Assembly: GCA_017537045.1 (NCBI GenBank)
Contig: JAFYLN010000050.1
Coordinates: forward strand, 1 to 15,529
Direction: 5' to 3'
DNA from: Oscillospiraceae bacterium
GTDB taxonomy: Bacteria; Bacillota_A; Clostridia; Oscillospirales; Oscillospiraceae
DNA length: 15,529 nt
Every line of letters starts with the position of its first letter. Position 1 is the first letter of the stretch. Under the pieces are notes generated by a model. That model ran no database searches and was not told the DNA's origin. It saw nothing but the letters and a program-made list of their open reading frames with translations. Position numbers and translations under genes: made by a program. Below, piece after piece: positions 1 through 6,381 of the stretch.

Positions 1-140
1 AAAGCGTAGTTGCCGGACTTCATGACCTGCTGCTTGGCCATCTTGAAGTGCTTGGACTTGGAACCCCAGTAGCCCTTAGCCAGCTTCAGGGTAGCATTTC
101 TTCTCTTGCGCGTCATCATCGCGCCTTTAACTCTTGCCAT
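1..140 (-). CDS. rplT: 50S ribosomal protein L20 (partial, C-terminus outside window)
   Basis: Only the first 46 codons are present; the gene runs off the left edge. The visible N-terminus ([15 protein letters not shown], then a Lys/Gly-rich stretch ending [18 protein letters not shown]) is the characteristic basic start of bacterial L20, an early-assembling 23S rRNA-binding protein of the large subunit. The ATG at 140-138 is preceded by a GAAGGAGG ribosome site at about 151-157. It is the third gene of an infC-rpmI-rplT operon, 24 nt after rpmI. In Firmicutes L20 is known to repress this operon through its leader RNA. That family knowledge fits the attenuator-like leader found upstream of infC here, but L20 binding itself cannot be read from the sequence. 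Confidence 0.96.
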   Translation of the reverse strand, partial: MARVKGAMMTRKRRNATLKLAKGYWGSKSKHFKMAKQQVMKSGNYA

Positions 141-164
141 TTCTCAGTATCCTCCTTCTGCTTC

Positions 165-362
165 TTACTTGTAAGGAATCATTTCCTTGATGGCGCTGAC
201 ATTGGTCACGTCAGCGTAAGCGGTAGCGCGCAGATGGCGGGTACGCTTGGTGGTCTTCTTGGTCAGGATGTGGCTCTTGTAAGCGTGAGCTCTCTTAACC
301 TTACCGGACTTGGTCAGGTTGAATCTCTTCTTTGCACCACTATGGGTCTTCAGCTTGGGCAT
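165..362 (-). CDS. rpmI: 50S ribosomal protein L35
   Basis: A complete 65-residue, strongly basic protein with the L35 signature: [14 protein letters not shown] at the N-terminus, followed by [19 protein letters not shown] and a TKRTRHLR stretch. Length and sequence match the normal 64-66 residue family. It is a structural component of the large ribosomal subunit. The ATG start is preceded by AAGGAGA at about 371-377. It sits 33 nt after infC and 24 nt before rplT, in the order conserved in nearly all Firmicutes, and is almost certainly co-transcribed with both. Nothing is unusual in the protein. Confidence 0.98.
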   Translation of the reverse strand: MPKLKTHSGAKKRFNLTKSGKVKRAHAYKSHILTKKTTKRTRHLRATAYADVTNVSAIKEMIPYK

Positions 363-395
363 AGTAGGTTTCTCCTTCCGTGTATCGTCTATTTT

Positions 396-914
396 TTACT
401 TGCTATTTTTGGGGGTCAAGAACATCGCCATGAAGCGGCCTTCCAGCTTGGGATTCTTCTCCATGCTGGCGGTCTCAGCGCAGCTATCGGCAAAATCCAT
501 CAGCAGCTTCTCACCCAGATTGGTGTGAGCCATTTCGCGGCCGCGGAAACGGACGCTGACTTTCACGCGGTTGCCGTCAGCCAGGAACTTCTGGGCTGCC
601 TTGACCTTGGTGTTGAAGTCGTTGGTATCAATGCTGGGACTCATGCGGATTTCCTTGACTTCCACAACCTTCTGATTCTTCTTGGCATCCTTCTCCCGCT
701 TCTTCTGATCGTAGCAGAATTTGGAATAGTCCATGATCTTGCAGACGGGGGGAACCGCATTGGGAGAGATCTTCACCAGATCCATGCCCTGCTCTTCGGC
801 CATTGCATTAGCCTGCGCTGCAGACACGATACCCAGCTGGGCACCGTCGGCACCGATCAGACGAATCTCCTTGTCGCGGATTTCCTCATTGAGCTGATGA
901 TCTAACTTTGCGAT
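396..914 (-). CDS. infC: Translation initiation factor IF-3, probable ATC start codon
   Basis: IF-3 binds the 30S subunit, prevents premature 50S joining and proofreads initiator tRNA and start-codon choice. The 172-residue product has the N-terminal domain (LDHQLNEEIRDKEIRLIG), the family signature around KIMDYSKFCYDQKK, and the C-terminal domain starting near VKEIRMSPSIDTNDF and containing VSVRFRGREMAH. The start is chosen at ATC (914-912): a perfect GGAGGTG ribosome site (927-921) lies six bases before it, and the protein read from there begins IAKLDHQLNEE, the usual IF-3 N-terminus. An in-frame ATG (929-927) overlaps that ribosome site and has no site of its own. A further ATG at 965 would place the attenuator hairpin in coding sequence. 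Rare AUU/AUC/AUA starts are well known for infC and allow IF-3 to control its own translation. First gene of infC-rpmI-rplT. Confidence 0.95.
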   Translation of the reverse strand: MAKLDHQLNEEIRDKEIRLIGADGAQLGIVSAAQANAMAEEQGMDLVKISPNAVPPVCKIMDYSKFCYDQKKREKDAKKNQKVVEVKEIRMSPSIDTNDFNTKVKAAQKFLADGNRVKVSVRFRGREMAHTNLGEKLLMDFADSCAETASMEKNPKLEGRFMAMFLTPKNSK

Positions 915-1058
915 GGTAAGCACCTCCATTAACAACAAAAAAGCGGATGCCTCGCATCCGCACAATTCACACAGTCCTCCCCTGCGGGAGAAACGATGGA
1001 ATATTGACCGTTTTGCTTATTGCTTACGGTGAGGCGGATGGTCAGCCTTCTTTATTAC
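915..1058 (-). ncRNA. infC operon leader RNA (L20-leader-like cis-regulator)
   Basis: The region between the predicted transcription start (about 1058) and the infC start forms a 5' leader of about 144 nt. It contains a small CTCCC-GCAG-GGGAG hairpin and the terminal attenuator hairpin. An upstream segment CATCCGC (1040-1034) is exactly complementary to GCGGATG in the 5' arm of the terminator (961-955), so it could act as an antiterminator. Firmicutes infC-rpmI-rplT operons are known to be autoregulated by L20 through transcription attenuation; the position and architecture match. I cannot confirm from sequence alone that the L20-binding fold is present. Confidence 0.6.
937..961 (-). terminator. 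Intrinsic terminator (attenuator) in the infC leader
   Basis: In minus-strand sense a perfect 8-bp stem (GCGGATGC, loop GAG, GCATCCGC) is followed directly by six T residues. It lies between the promoter at 1065-1093 and the infC ribosome site, so it would stop transcription before the operon unless read through. That makes it a regulatory attenuator rather than the end of another gene. Confidence 0.85.
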
Positions 1059-1064
1059 CTGCGC

Positions 1065-1093
1065 ATTTTATCATACCCATCCGCCGTTGTCAA
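1065..1093 (-). promoter_or_regulatory. Sigma-A promoter of the infC-rpmI-rplT operon
   Basis: On the minus strand a perfect -35 TTGACA (1093-1088) and a -10 TAAAAT (1070-1065) are separated by the optimal 17 bp. This is the strongest promoter in the window, as expected for a ribosomal-protein operon. It lies just downstream (in the transcription sense) of repeat element A. Confidence 0.9.
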
Positions 1094-1118
1094 GTAGTAT
1101 TTTTTAATATTTTCCCGG

Positions 1119-1310
1119 TTCAAATTTCAGTTTATCGAGCTGTTGAAAACTTGCCTCTCCCTTTGGGAGAGGTGCCCCAAATCAAGGATTTGGGGCGGAG
1201 AGGGTTCGTTATTTTCCCTCTCAGTCAAAAATCGCTTCGATTTTTGACAGTTCTCCCAGAGGGAGAGCCAAGGGCTTCGCCGCCAACAGCCCGATAAACA
1301 TCAATTTACA
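1119..1310 (-). repeat. MITE-like element A (type-1 core, four tandem hairpins)
   Basis: The ends are TTCAAATTTCAGTTTATC (1119-1136) and GATAAACATCAATTT plus ACA (1293-1310). They form an imperfect inverted repeat that extends inward as GTTTATCG(A/G)GCTGTTG on both sides. The core holds four consecutive perfect hairpins: 1154-1172 (CCTCTCCC/GGGAGAGG), 1175-1195 (CCCCAAATC/GATTTGGGG), 1224-1248 (11-bp GTCAAAAATCG stem) and 1252-1266 (TCTCCC/GGGAGA). The element is flanked by the 8-bp direct repeat TTTCCCGG at 1111-1118 and 1311-1318, which looks like a target-site duplication. Strand is given in the sense of neighbouring lysC, where the AAATTGATG end comes first. It fills the gap between lysC and the infC promoter and encodes no protein. 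Confidence 0.8.
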
Positions 1311-1346
1311 TTTCCCGGAATATCTTTTAGGAGAACTGTCAACAAT

Positions 1347-2069
1347 CTATCCGACGATGGTGCCCGGAGCACCGGTAAACGCCGAGAGCACTTCCACCGG
1401 AAGGCTGTACTCTCTCGCCAGCTCCACACTGCGGTCATGAAGCACCTGTGCGCCATTTTCAATGAGCCGAAGCATTTTTTCATAGGAGATCCTGCCGAAC
1501 CGGATGGCGTCGGAATATCTTCTGGGGTCGCGGTCATAAACACCGTCTACATCCGTAAATATCTGGCAGCGGTCTGCTTTTAAGTATGCCGCCAGTGCCA
1601 CCGCCGTGGTATCCGATCCGCCGCGCCCAAGTGTGGTAATGTCCCCATTTTCCGCAATTCCCTGAAAACCTGCTACAATAACCACATTTCCATTCTGCAG
1701 TTCCTTTTCTATACGCGCGGTATCCACCTTGGTGATCGCAGCATTTCCGTATACAGCATCGGTCTGTATTCCTGCCTGCCAGCCCGTCAGGCTCACTGCA
1801 GGGCATCCCAGTGCGCCAATGGCCATGGCCATCAGTCCCGCCGACATCTGCTCCCCCGCTGCAAGATAGGCATCCATCTCCCGTCCGGAGCCGCGGCGGT
1901 TTACCTGCACCGCTTTTTCGATCATGGTGTCGGTGGTATCGCCCTGTGCGGACACCACAACCACCACCTGCGCACCTTGCCGCGCCAGAAGTGCCACCCG
2001 CCGTGCCGCTGCTTGCAGGCGGCAGCTATCCCCAAGGGATGTTCCTCCGTATTTTTGTACAATCAGCAT
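1347..2069 (-). CDS. Aspartate kinase, catalytic domain only
   Basis: Aspartokinase phosphorylates L-aspartate in the first step towards lysine, threonine, methionine and diaminopimelate. The 240-residue product carries the amino-acid-kinase fold with the family motifs: KYGGTS at residues 6-11 (substrate/ATP site), VVVVVSAQGDTTD at 35-47, AAGEQMSAG at 70-78, LGRGGSDTTAVALA at 147-160 and FTDVDGVYDRDPR at 171-183. It stops at PGTIVG, exactly where full-length aspartokinases (about 400 residues) continue into two regulatory ACT domains, so those are absent. The start is ATG 2069-2067, with GGGAGGG seven bases upstream; the longer in-frame reading to 2189 enters repeat element B and is not credible. 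A separate ACT-domain gene lies just upstream on the same strand. The enzyme may therefore be feedback-insensitive or regulated in trans (inference). It could also be annotated lysC. Confidence 0.9.
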   Translation of the reverse strand: MLIVQKYGGTSLGDSCRLQAAARRVALLARQGAQVVVVVSAQGDTTDTMIEKAVQVNRRGSGREMDAYLAAGEQMSAGLMAMAIGALGCPAVSLTGWQAGIQTDAVYGNAAITKVDTARIEKELQNGNVVIVAGFQGIAENGDITTLGRGGSDTTAVALAAYLKADRCQIFTDVDGVYDRDPRRYSDAIRFGRISYEKMLRLIENGAQVLHDRSVELAREYSLPVEVLSAFTGAPGTIVG

Positions 2070-2093
2070 ACACGATCCCTCCCTATGGCTCAT

Positions 2094-2122
2094 CTTATGA
2101 ACGCGGATGGAAAACGTGCCAA
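2094..2122 (-). promoter_or_regulatory. Probable promoter of the aspartokinase gene
   Basis: On the minus strand TTGGCA (2122-2117) and CATAAG (2099-2094) are separated by 17 bp, a 5/6 match at -35 and a 4/6 match at -10. It lies between the end of repeat element B and the GGGAGGG ribosome site, so the gene would not depend on transcription through the element. No lysine-riboswitch-sized leader fits in this space. Confidence 0.5.
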
Positions 2123-2138
2123 TGCGACAAAAATTTCG

Positions 2139-2363
2139 TTCAAATTTCAGTTTATCACTCCGTTGTGCACCCTCGAAAAAAGATGTCATTGCGAGGAGCG
2201 CGTAGCGCGACGTGGCAATCTCCTGCTTCTATGCATCGATAAGCAGTGCAGAAACAAGCATCGTACCGGGAGATTCCCACGTCGGCCTTTCAGGCCTCCT
2301 CGGAATGACAGTGGTTTTCGATACACAGGCGCAACCATCCAACAGCGCGATAAACATCAATTT
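2139..2363 (-). repeat. MITE-like element B (type-2 GTCATTGCGAGGAG core)
   Basis: The ends TTCAAATTTCAGTTTATC (2139-2156) and GATAAACATCAATTT (2349-2363) are the same as those of element A, but the core is unrelated. The core (2184-2310) is a long imperfect inverted repeat. One arm starts TGTCATTGCGAGGAGCG and ends ACGTGGCAATCTCC. The other runs GGGAGATTCCCACG to CTCCTCGGAATGACA. Each arm also has a small internal hairpin (GCGC-GTA-GCGC; GGCCT-TTC-AGGCC at 2284-2296). GTCATTGCGAGGAG-type sequences are widespread intergenic repeats in many bacteria. The copy lies between the terminator of the ACT gene and the lysC promoter. Confidence 0.78.
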
Positions 2364-2381
2364 GTCACACCCTCGGGCATT

Positions 2382-2414
2382 AAAAAATACTGCTGCCCAG
2401 GCAGGCAGCAGTAT
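2382..2414 (-). terminator. Intrinsic terminator of the ACT-domain gene
   Basis: In minus-strand sense an 11-bp perfect stem, ATACTGCTGCC / GGCAGCAGTAT (2414-2404 with 2397-2387, loop TGCCTG), runs into six T residues (to 2382). It begins 12 nt after the stop codon of the ACT-domain gene, so that gene and the aspartokinase are probably separate transcription units. Confidence 0.9.
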
Positions 2415-2426
2415 CAGTTTGTTTAA

Positions 2427-2867
2427 TCAGCCGGCCAGAACCTCGGCCTTGATGACACCGGGGAAAGCCCGCAGACGGCGCAGCATCTCTTCCAGGGTAA
2501 CTGTCAGATCCATGGTTTCGGCAGAAATGGTCAGAACTGCCGTACCGTTGGTAGGAACAATGGAGTTGATGGTCTGAATATTGGCATTGCACTCGGGGAA
2601 AATATCCAGCATGTTTGCCAGCAGACCCGGCTCATCTTGAATCAGGAACTGGAACGTAATGATCCGTCCATTAGCCATATTCTGGAAGGGCAGCACGCTA
2701 TCTCGGTATTTGTAAAATGCACTGCGGCTGATACCCGTCATGCGGGTAGCCTCGTTAACGGTAGAAGCCTCACCGGTGGAAAGCAGACGCTTTGCCTCCG
2801 CCACCTTCACAAACACTTCAGGCAGCGCAGATGCCTCCACGATATAATACTTATGCTTGTTAGACAT
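2427..2867 (-). CDS. UPF0735-type ACT-domain protein with N-terminal HTH-like segment
   Basis: A 146-residue soluble protein. Residues about 25-60 (AKRLLSTGEASTVNEATRM, then TGISRSAFYKYRDSVLPF) resemble a helix-turn-helix. Residues about 68-145 form an ACT domain (ITFQFLIQDEPGLLANMLDI, then IQTINSIVPTNGTAVLTIS). This architecture matches the UPF0735 family, once called PheB in Bacillus. ACT domains usually bind amino acids and control their pathways; the ligand of this family is not established to my knowledge. The ATG at 2867-2865 follows a strong GAGGAGGT site at 2880-2873. It has its own promoter and terminator. In many Clostridia the family neighbours homoserine dehydrogenase or aspartokinase genes; here the neighbour is an aspartokinase lacking ACT domains, which suggests a role in aspartate-family amino acid control (inference). 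Confidence 0.88.
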   Translation of the reverse strand: MSNKHKYYIVEASALPEVFVKVAEAKRLLSTGEASTVNEATRMTGISRSAFYKYRDSVLPFQNMANGRIITFQFLIQDEPGLLANMLDIFPECNANIQTINSIVPTNGTAVLTISAETMDLTVTLEEMLRRLRAFPGVIKAEVLAG

Positions 2868-2931
2868 GTGCGACCTCCTCATACACTTCTGCCGCCCAAT
2901 GTCCACGCGACAGAATCATTTGTCCACAGGT

Positions 2932-2959
2932 ATTGTAGCATACTTTTTTGAAAATGCAA
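2932..2959 (-). promoter_or_regulatory. Promoter of the ACT-domain gene (extended -10)
   Basis: On the minus strand TACAAT (2937-2932) is preceded by TGC, giving an extended -10 element. A partial -35, TTGCAT, lies 16 bp upstream, near 2959-2954. The unit points away from the plus-strand ytvI-like gene, so the two are divergent. I saw no equally convincing plus-strand promoter for that gene in the 130-bp gap. Confidence 0.65.
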
Positions 2960-2996
2960 CCCCTATTCAAAAATTTCCACGAAAGGAGCACCCCGA

Positions 2997-4043
2997 TTGA
3001 ATCCCTTTGTCCGCAAATTATGGATCCTTGCCGCCCTGCTGGCAGGAATTTTTCTGGGCATCCGCTATTTACTTCCTCTGATTTTTCCGTTTTTGCTGGG
3101 CGGTGCACTGGCACTGGCAGCGGATCCCATCGTCCGCTTCGGCTGCACGCGGCTGCGCCTGCCCCGGAGTGTGGCTGCAGGGATCGGTGTCAGCATGTCC
3201 TTCGCTTTTCTTGCCATGATTGTTTTGATTCTGGCGGCTCTGGTGCTGCGTGAACTGCGGGCATTGGCCGGAATTCTGCCGGCTCTGGAAGAATCGATCC
3301 GCGGTGGTATGCAGTCCATATCCTCCCGGCTGCTGACACTGGCAGAAAAAGCACCTGGCGGTATTGCCGCGATCCTCAGCCGCAATATCAATGAACTCTT
3401 CTCCGGCGGAAGTGCCATGCTGGATCGTACATCCGGATACCTTCTGCACCTTGCGTCCGGCATTTTAAGTCAGGTTCCTGGCCGGGCGCTGAGCTTTGGC
3501 ACCGCCATCATTGCCAGCTTTATGATCTCCGCCAAGCTGCCAAAGCTAAAGCGTGCCCTCCGAAACCGGCTGGGGATGCAGAAGTTGCAGCCTTTTCTGG
3601 ACACGCTGCGCCGCCTGCGGCATACCCTTGTCTGCTGGCTGAAGGCGCAGTTGAAGCTTTCCGGTGTCACTTTTGCGGTTGCGGCATCAGGTTTGCTGCT
3701 CCTGCGGATTCCTTATGCCCCGCTGTGGGCCGCTCTGATCGCGCTGGTGGATGCCTTTCCGGTTTTGGGTACCGGTGCGGTTTTGGTGCCGTGGAGTCTG
3801 GTTTCTTTTCTACAGGGCGACCGTCTGATCGCTTTCGGGCTGCTGGGGCTTTATGCAGCGGCAGCCGTGACCCGCACGGTTCTGGAGCCCCGCCTTGTAG
3901 GCAAACATCTGGGGCTGGATCCGCTGGTGACACTGGTGGCATTGTACGCAGGTTTTAAATTATTCGGTCTGCCCGGTATGATTCTTGCCCCCATGCTGGC
4001 TGTCACCGTTTCCCAGCTGATGGAGATGAAACCGCAGCAGTAA
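2997..4043 (+). CDS. AI-2E/YtvI-family multi-pass membrane protein
   Basis: A 348-residue membrane protein. Hydrophobic segments occur near residues 8-40 (paired helices broken by a Pro), 60-85, 155-175, 220-245, 250-275, 280-300 and 310-340. Between them lies an amphipathic region at about 95-150. The C-terminal half has the family landmarks DAFPVLGTGAVLVPW and LEPRLVGKHLGLDPLVTL followed by GLPGMILAPM. The family includes Bacillus YtvI, a sporulation-associated membrane protein, and exporters of unclear substrate; transport function is not proven for this branch. The start is TTG at 2997, with GAAAGGAG ending eight bases upstream. The TAA stop (4041-4043) is formed by the first bases of repeat element C, so the last few residues may have been changed by that insertion. 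Function within the family remains uncertain. Confidence 0.85.
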   Translation: MNPFVRKLWILAALLAGIFLGIRYLLPLIFPFLLGGALALAADPIVRFGCTRLRLPRSVAAGIGVSMSFAFLAMIVLILAALVLRELRALAGILPALEESIRGGMQSISSRLLTLAEKAPGGIAAILSRNINELFSGGSAMLDRTSGYLLHLASGILSQVPGRALSFGTAIIASFMISAKLPKLKRALRNRLGMQKLQPFLDTLRRLRHTLVCWLKAQLKLSGVTFAVAASGLLLLRIPYAPLWAALIALVDAFPVLGTGAVLVPWSLVSFLQGDRLIAFGLLGLYAAAAVTRTVLEPRLVGKHLGLDPLVTLVALYAGFKLFGLPGMILAPMLAVTVSQLMEMKPQQ

Positions 4044-4222
4044 ATTGATGTTTATCGCACTGTGTGCCGTGGATAACGTAGGGGCGGCGATCCGCCGCCC
4101 GGCAGTACAATGTTGCGAATTCGCCGAAAACCAATGCGAATACGTTAAATTCTACCGCGCGGGCGGCGAATCGCCGCCCCTACGATAGAATTGATAGACA
4201 GTACGACAAACTGAAATTTGAA
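4041..4222 (+). repeat. MITE-like element C (type-3 GTAGGGGCG core)
   Basis: The left end is TAAATTGATGTTTATCG (4041-4057) and the right end is GACAAACTGAAATTTGAA (4205-4222). The core is bounded by 24-bp inverted arms starting CGTAGGGGCGGCGA with one mismatch. Each arm is itself a hairpin: 4082-4100 (GGGCGGCG-ATC-CGCCGCCC) and 4161-4179 (GGGCGGCGA-A-TCGCCGCCC). The element can therefore fold as two hairpins or as one long stem. The first three bases are the stop codon of the gene before it. The recJ promoter begins about 47 bp after its right end. Confidence 0.82.
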
Positions 4223-4268
4223 AACTTCGCTTCCCTGCACACCTTATTCTATAAATTTCGAAAACCTA

Positions 4269-4316
4269 TTGTGCATCCGTCCATTTTTTGTTATAATGAA
4301 AAGAAAAAGTTATAAT
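4269..4316 (+). promoter_or_regulatory. recJ promoter region with two overlapping -10 boxes
   Basis: TTGTGC (4269-4274), 17 bp, then a perfect TATAAT (4292-4297) with a TG one base before it (extended -10). A second set overlaps: TTGTTA (4288-4293), 17 bp, TATAAT (4311-4316). Initiation from the second would fall near 4323, inside or after the ATG at 4319, which would favour the alternative GTG start at 4331. Confidence 0.75.
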
Positions 4317-4318
4317 GG

Positions 4319-6376
4319 ATGTGTATTGCTGTGAAATATGGAATCTGGAATCTGGGGCAGCCTGAGTCGGGTGCGGTGAATGCGCTGGTAGGTTGCGGAT
4401 ATGCCCCCTTGACTGCGATGATCCTCTCCGCACGAGGAATTGACACCCCGGCAAAGGCAAACGAATATTTAAGCTGCAGCAAGCAGCTTTATGATCCTTT
4501 TCTGATGACGGATATGGATCTGGCCGCCGCCCGTGTCAATCTTGCCATGCAGCGGGGCGAAAAAATCGCCGTGTTCGGTGACTATGACGTGGACGGCATC
4601 ACCGCCACCTGCCTGCTGACTTCTTTCCTGCGCCAGCAGGGTGCCGATGTTGTCAGCTATATCCCCGGCCGGCTGGAAGAGGGCTATGGCCTGAACCCCA
4701 TTGCCATCAACCAACTGCATCAGGAGGGTGTCAAGCTTATCATCACCGTCGACTGCGGTATTACCGCTGTGGAAGAAGCCCTCCTTTGCAGAGAACTGGG
4801 GATCGATCTGGTCATTACCGACCATCACGAGTGTAAGGATATTCTGCCCGAAGCCATCGCTGTTGTGGATCCCCACCGTCCTGATGGCGGCTATCCCCAT
4901 AAAAACCTCTCCGGTGTGGGTGTTGCTTTCAAACTGGCAGCCGCCCTCAGCGGTGACCAGCAGGCCGTGCTGGAGGAATACGCCGATATGGTATGCCTTG
5001 GCACTGTGGCCGATGTCATGCTGCTGCAGGGCGAGAACCGCGTCTTCGTGTCAAGGGGACTGGAATCCCTGCGCAATACCCGCCGTCCCGGTATCGCTGC
5101 GCTGATGCGTGAAAGCGGCTGCGCGCAGGACACTGTTTCCGCCTCGGCCATCGGCTTCATGCTGGCACCCCGTATCAACGCCGCCGGCCGCATGGGTCAG
5201 ATTGATCTGGCTATTGAGCTGTTTCTGACCAGTAATCCGCAGAAAGCTTCCTCGCTGGCGCAGGCACTTTGCGACCTGAACCGCCAGCGCCAGAACGTTG
5301 AATCCGGCATTTACGATCAGGCCGTCGCCATGCTGCCCGAGGGAAAGACACCCGAAGCCATCGTCCTTGCAGACGAAACCTGGCATCAGGGCGTGGTGGG
5401 CATCGTTGCCAGCCGTATCGCAGAAGAATTCTGCTGCCCCACGTTTCTGATCTGTTTGGATGGAGAACACGGCAAGGCCAGTTCCCGCTCCTTCGGCGGC
5501 TTCAACCTGTTTTCTTCTCTGACCTCCCTGTCCTATCTGCTGGAAAGCTACGGCGGACACGAGCTGGCCGCCGGCTTTACCATTTCCCGCAGCCAGATTC
5601 CCGCTTTCCGCGAGGCAATCTGCGAGCTGGCTGCTGCATACTATAGTGACGATACCCCCAGAACCTGCATCGATATTGACTGCGCCATTGAGCCGGAGCT
5701 TCTGACGATCCGCGGCATTGAATCCCTGAACCAGTTAGAACCCACCGGAAACGGCTGTCCCAAGCCGGTTCTGATGATGAAAAAGCTTACCGTCGAGCGC
5801 ATCCAGATGGTCGGCGGCGGTAAGCATATGCGCCTGCGGCTGCGCAACGGCCGTGCCGCCATCAACGCCATTTATTTCTCCGCATCTCCGGAAACAGTCT
5901 CCATACGGCAGGGGGATGTGGTGGACGTGGCATTCAATCCCCAGATTAACGAATTCCGGGGTGAACGCAGTGTCCAGATGAACATTCTGGATATACGCCC
6001 CTATTGCAGTGCCGGTTGTTCCGGTGATACCGCTGCCTACCATGCCCTGCGTCAGAACCGGCTCACTGCATCAGACGCTGCCGAGCTGCTGCCTGACCGC
6101 GGTACCCTTGCCACAGTCTGGCGTTACCTGGCCGCAACGCCCTGTCCCATCCGGGAAGCCCCCATGTGCCTGTGCCGCAAGATCGTCCGCTGGTCTTCCA
6201 TGCCTCTGAATCTGGGGCAGTTGATGACCTGCCTTGATGTTTTCTCCGATGTGGGTCTGCTGCGGTATGCCCGCCAGCACAAATACTTAAGCATTACACT
6301 GACCTCCGGCAATCAAAAAGCCGACCTCAATACCAGCGCAACGATGCAGGCGCTGCAGCGTATGAAAGAGAGCTGA
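4319..6376 (+). CDS. recJ: Single-stranded-DNA-specific 5'-3' exonuclease RecJ
   Basis: RecJ degrades single-stranded DNA 5' to 3' in RecF-pathway recombination, mismatch repair and base-excision repair. The 685-residue protein has the DHH phosphoesterase motifs in order: VFGDYDVDG (residues 85-93), IITVDCGITA (motif II), ITDHHE (D168-H169-H170) and MVCLGTVADVM (motif IV). A DHHA1 domain with ASSRSFGG and YGGHELAAGF (411-420) and a C-terminal OB-fold region follow. All metal-binding aspartates and histidines I would expect are present. The start is uncertain: ATG 4319 has only a weak A/G-rich site, while GTG 4331 (reading KYGIWNLG next) is also plausible. Rel follows after 5 nt, so the two are co-transcribed. 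In Bacillus, apt lies between recJ and relA; it is absent here. Confidence 0.96.
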   Translation: MCIAVKYGIWNLGQPESGAVNALVGCGYAPLTAMILSARGIDTPAKANEYLSCSKQLYDPFLMTDMDLAAARVNLAMQRGEKIAVFGDYDVDGITATCLLTSFLRQQGADVVSYIPGRLEEGYGLNPIAINQLHQEGVKLIITVDCGITAVEEALLCRELGIDLVITDHHECKDILPEAIAVVDPHRPDGGYPHKNLSGVGVAFKLAAALSGDQQAVLEEYADMVCLGTVADVMLLQGENRVFVSRGLESLRNTRRPGIAALMRESGCAQDTVSASAIGFMLAPRINAAGRMGQIDLAIELFLTSNPQKASSLAQALCDLNRQRQNVESGIYDQAVAMLPEGKTPEAIVLADETWHQGVVGIVASRIAEEFCCPTFLICLDGEHGKASSRSFGGFNLFSSLTSLSYLLESYGGHELAAGFTISRSQIPAFREAICELAAAYYSDDTPRTCIDIDCAIEPELLTIRGIESLNQLEPTGNGCPKPVLMMKKLTVERIQMVGGGKHMRLRLRNGRAAINAIYFSASPETVSIRQGDVVDVAFNPQINEFRGERSVQMNILDIRPYCSAGCSGDTAAYHALRQNRLTASDAAELLPDRGTLATVWRYLAATPCPIREAPMCLCRKIVRWSSMPLNLGQLMTCLDVFSDVGLLRYARQHKYLSITLTSGNQKADLNTSATMQALQRMKES

Positions 6377-6381
6377 ACTCT

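Noticed and set aside
48..905. Long plus-strand open frame of 285 codons
   Set aside because: It is antisense to infC-rpmI-rplT, whose products are unmistakable; there is no ribosome site and the sequence resembles no family.
1154..1266. Tandem hairpins of element A as a plain terminator for lysC
   Set aside because: None of the stems is followed by a T-run in the lysC direction. They may still affect RNA ends, but the repeat explanation is better supported.
947..1297. Open frame of 116 codons across the infC leader and element A
   Set aside because: It runs through a promoter, a terminator and tandem hairpins; there is no ribosome site and low-complexity repeat translation.
1301..1543. Frameshifted remainder of an ACT domain after the aspartokinase stop
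   Set aside because: The alternative frames near the 3' end show no ACT-like pattern, and only 37 bp lie between the stop and element A.
2070..2138. Lysine riboswitch upstream of the aspartokinase
   Set aside because: Only about 70 bp separate element B from the start codon, and about 25 bp of it would be transcribed, far too short for an L-box aptamer.
2920..2946. Plus-strand promoter TTGTCC-TACTTT for the YtvI-like gene
   Set aside because: The spacer is only 15 bp and the -10 match is weak; not supportable from sequence.
4081..4180. CRISPR-like repeated palindromes
   Set aside because: The repeats are hairpin arms within dispersed elements kilobases apart, with no regular spacers and no cas genes.
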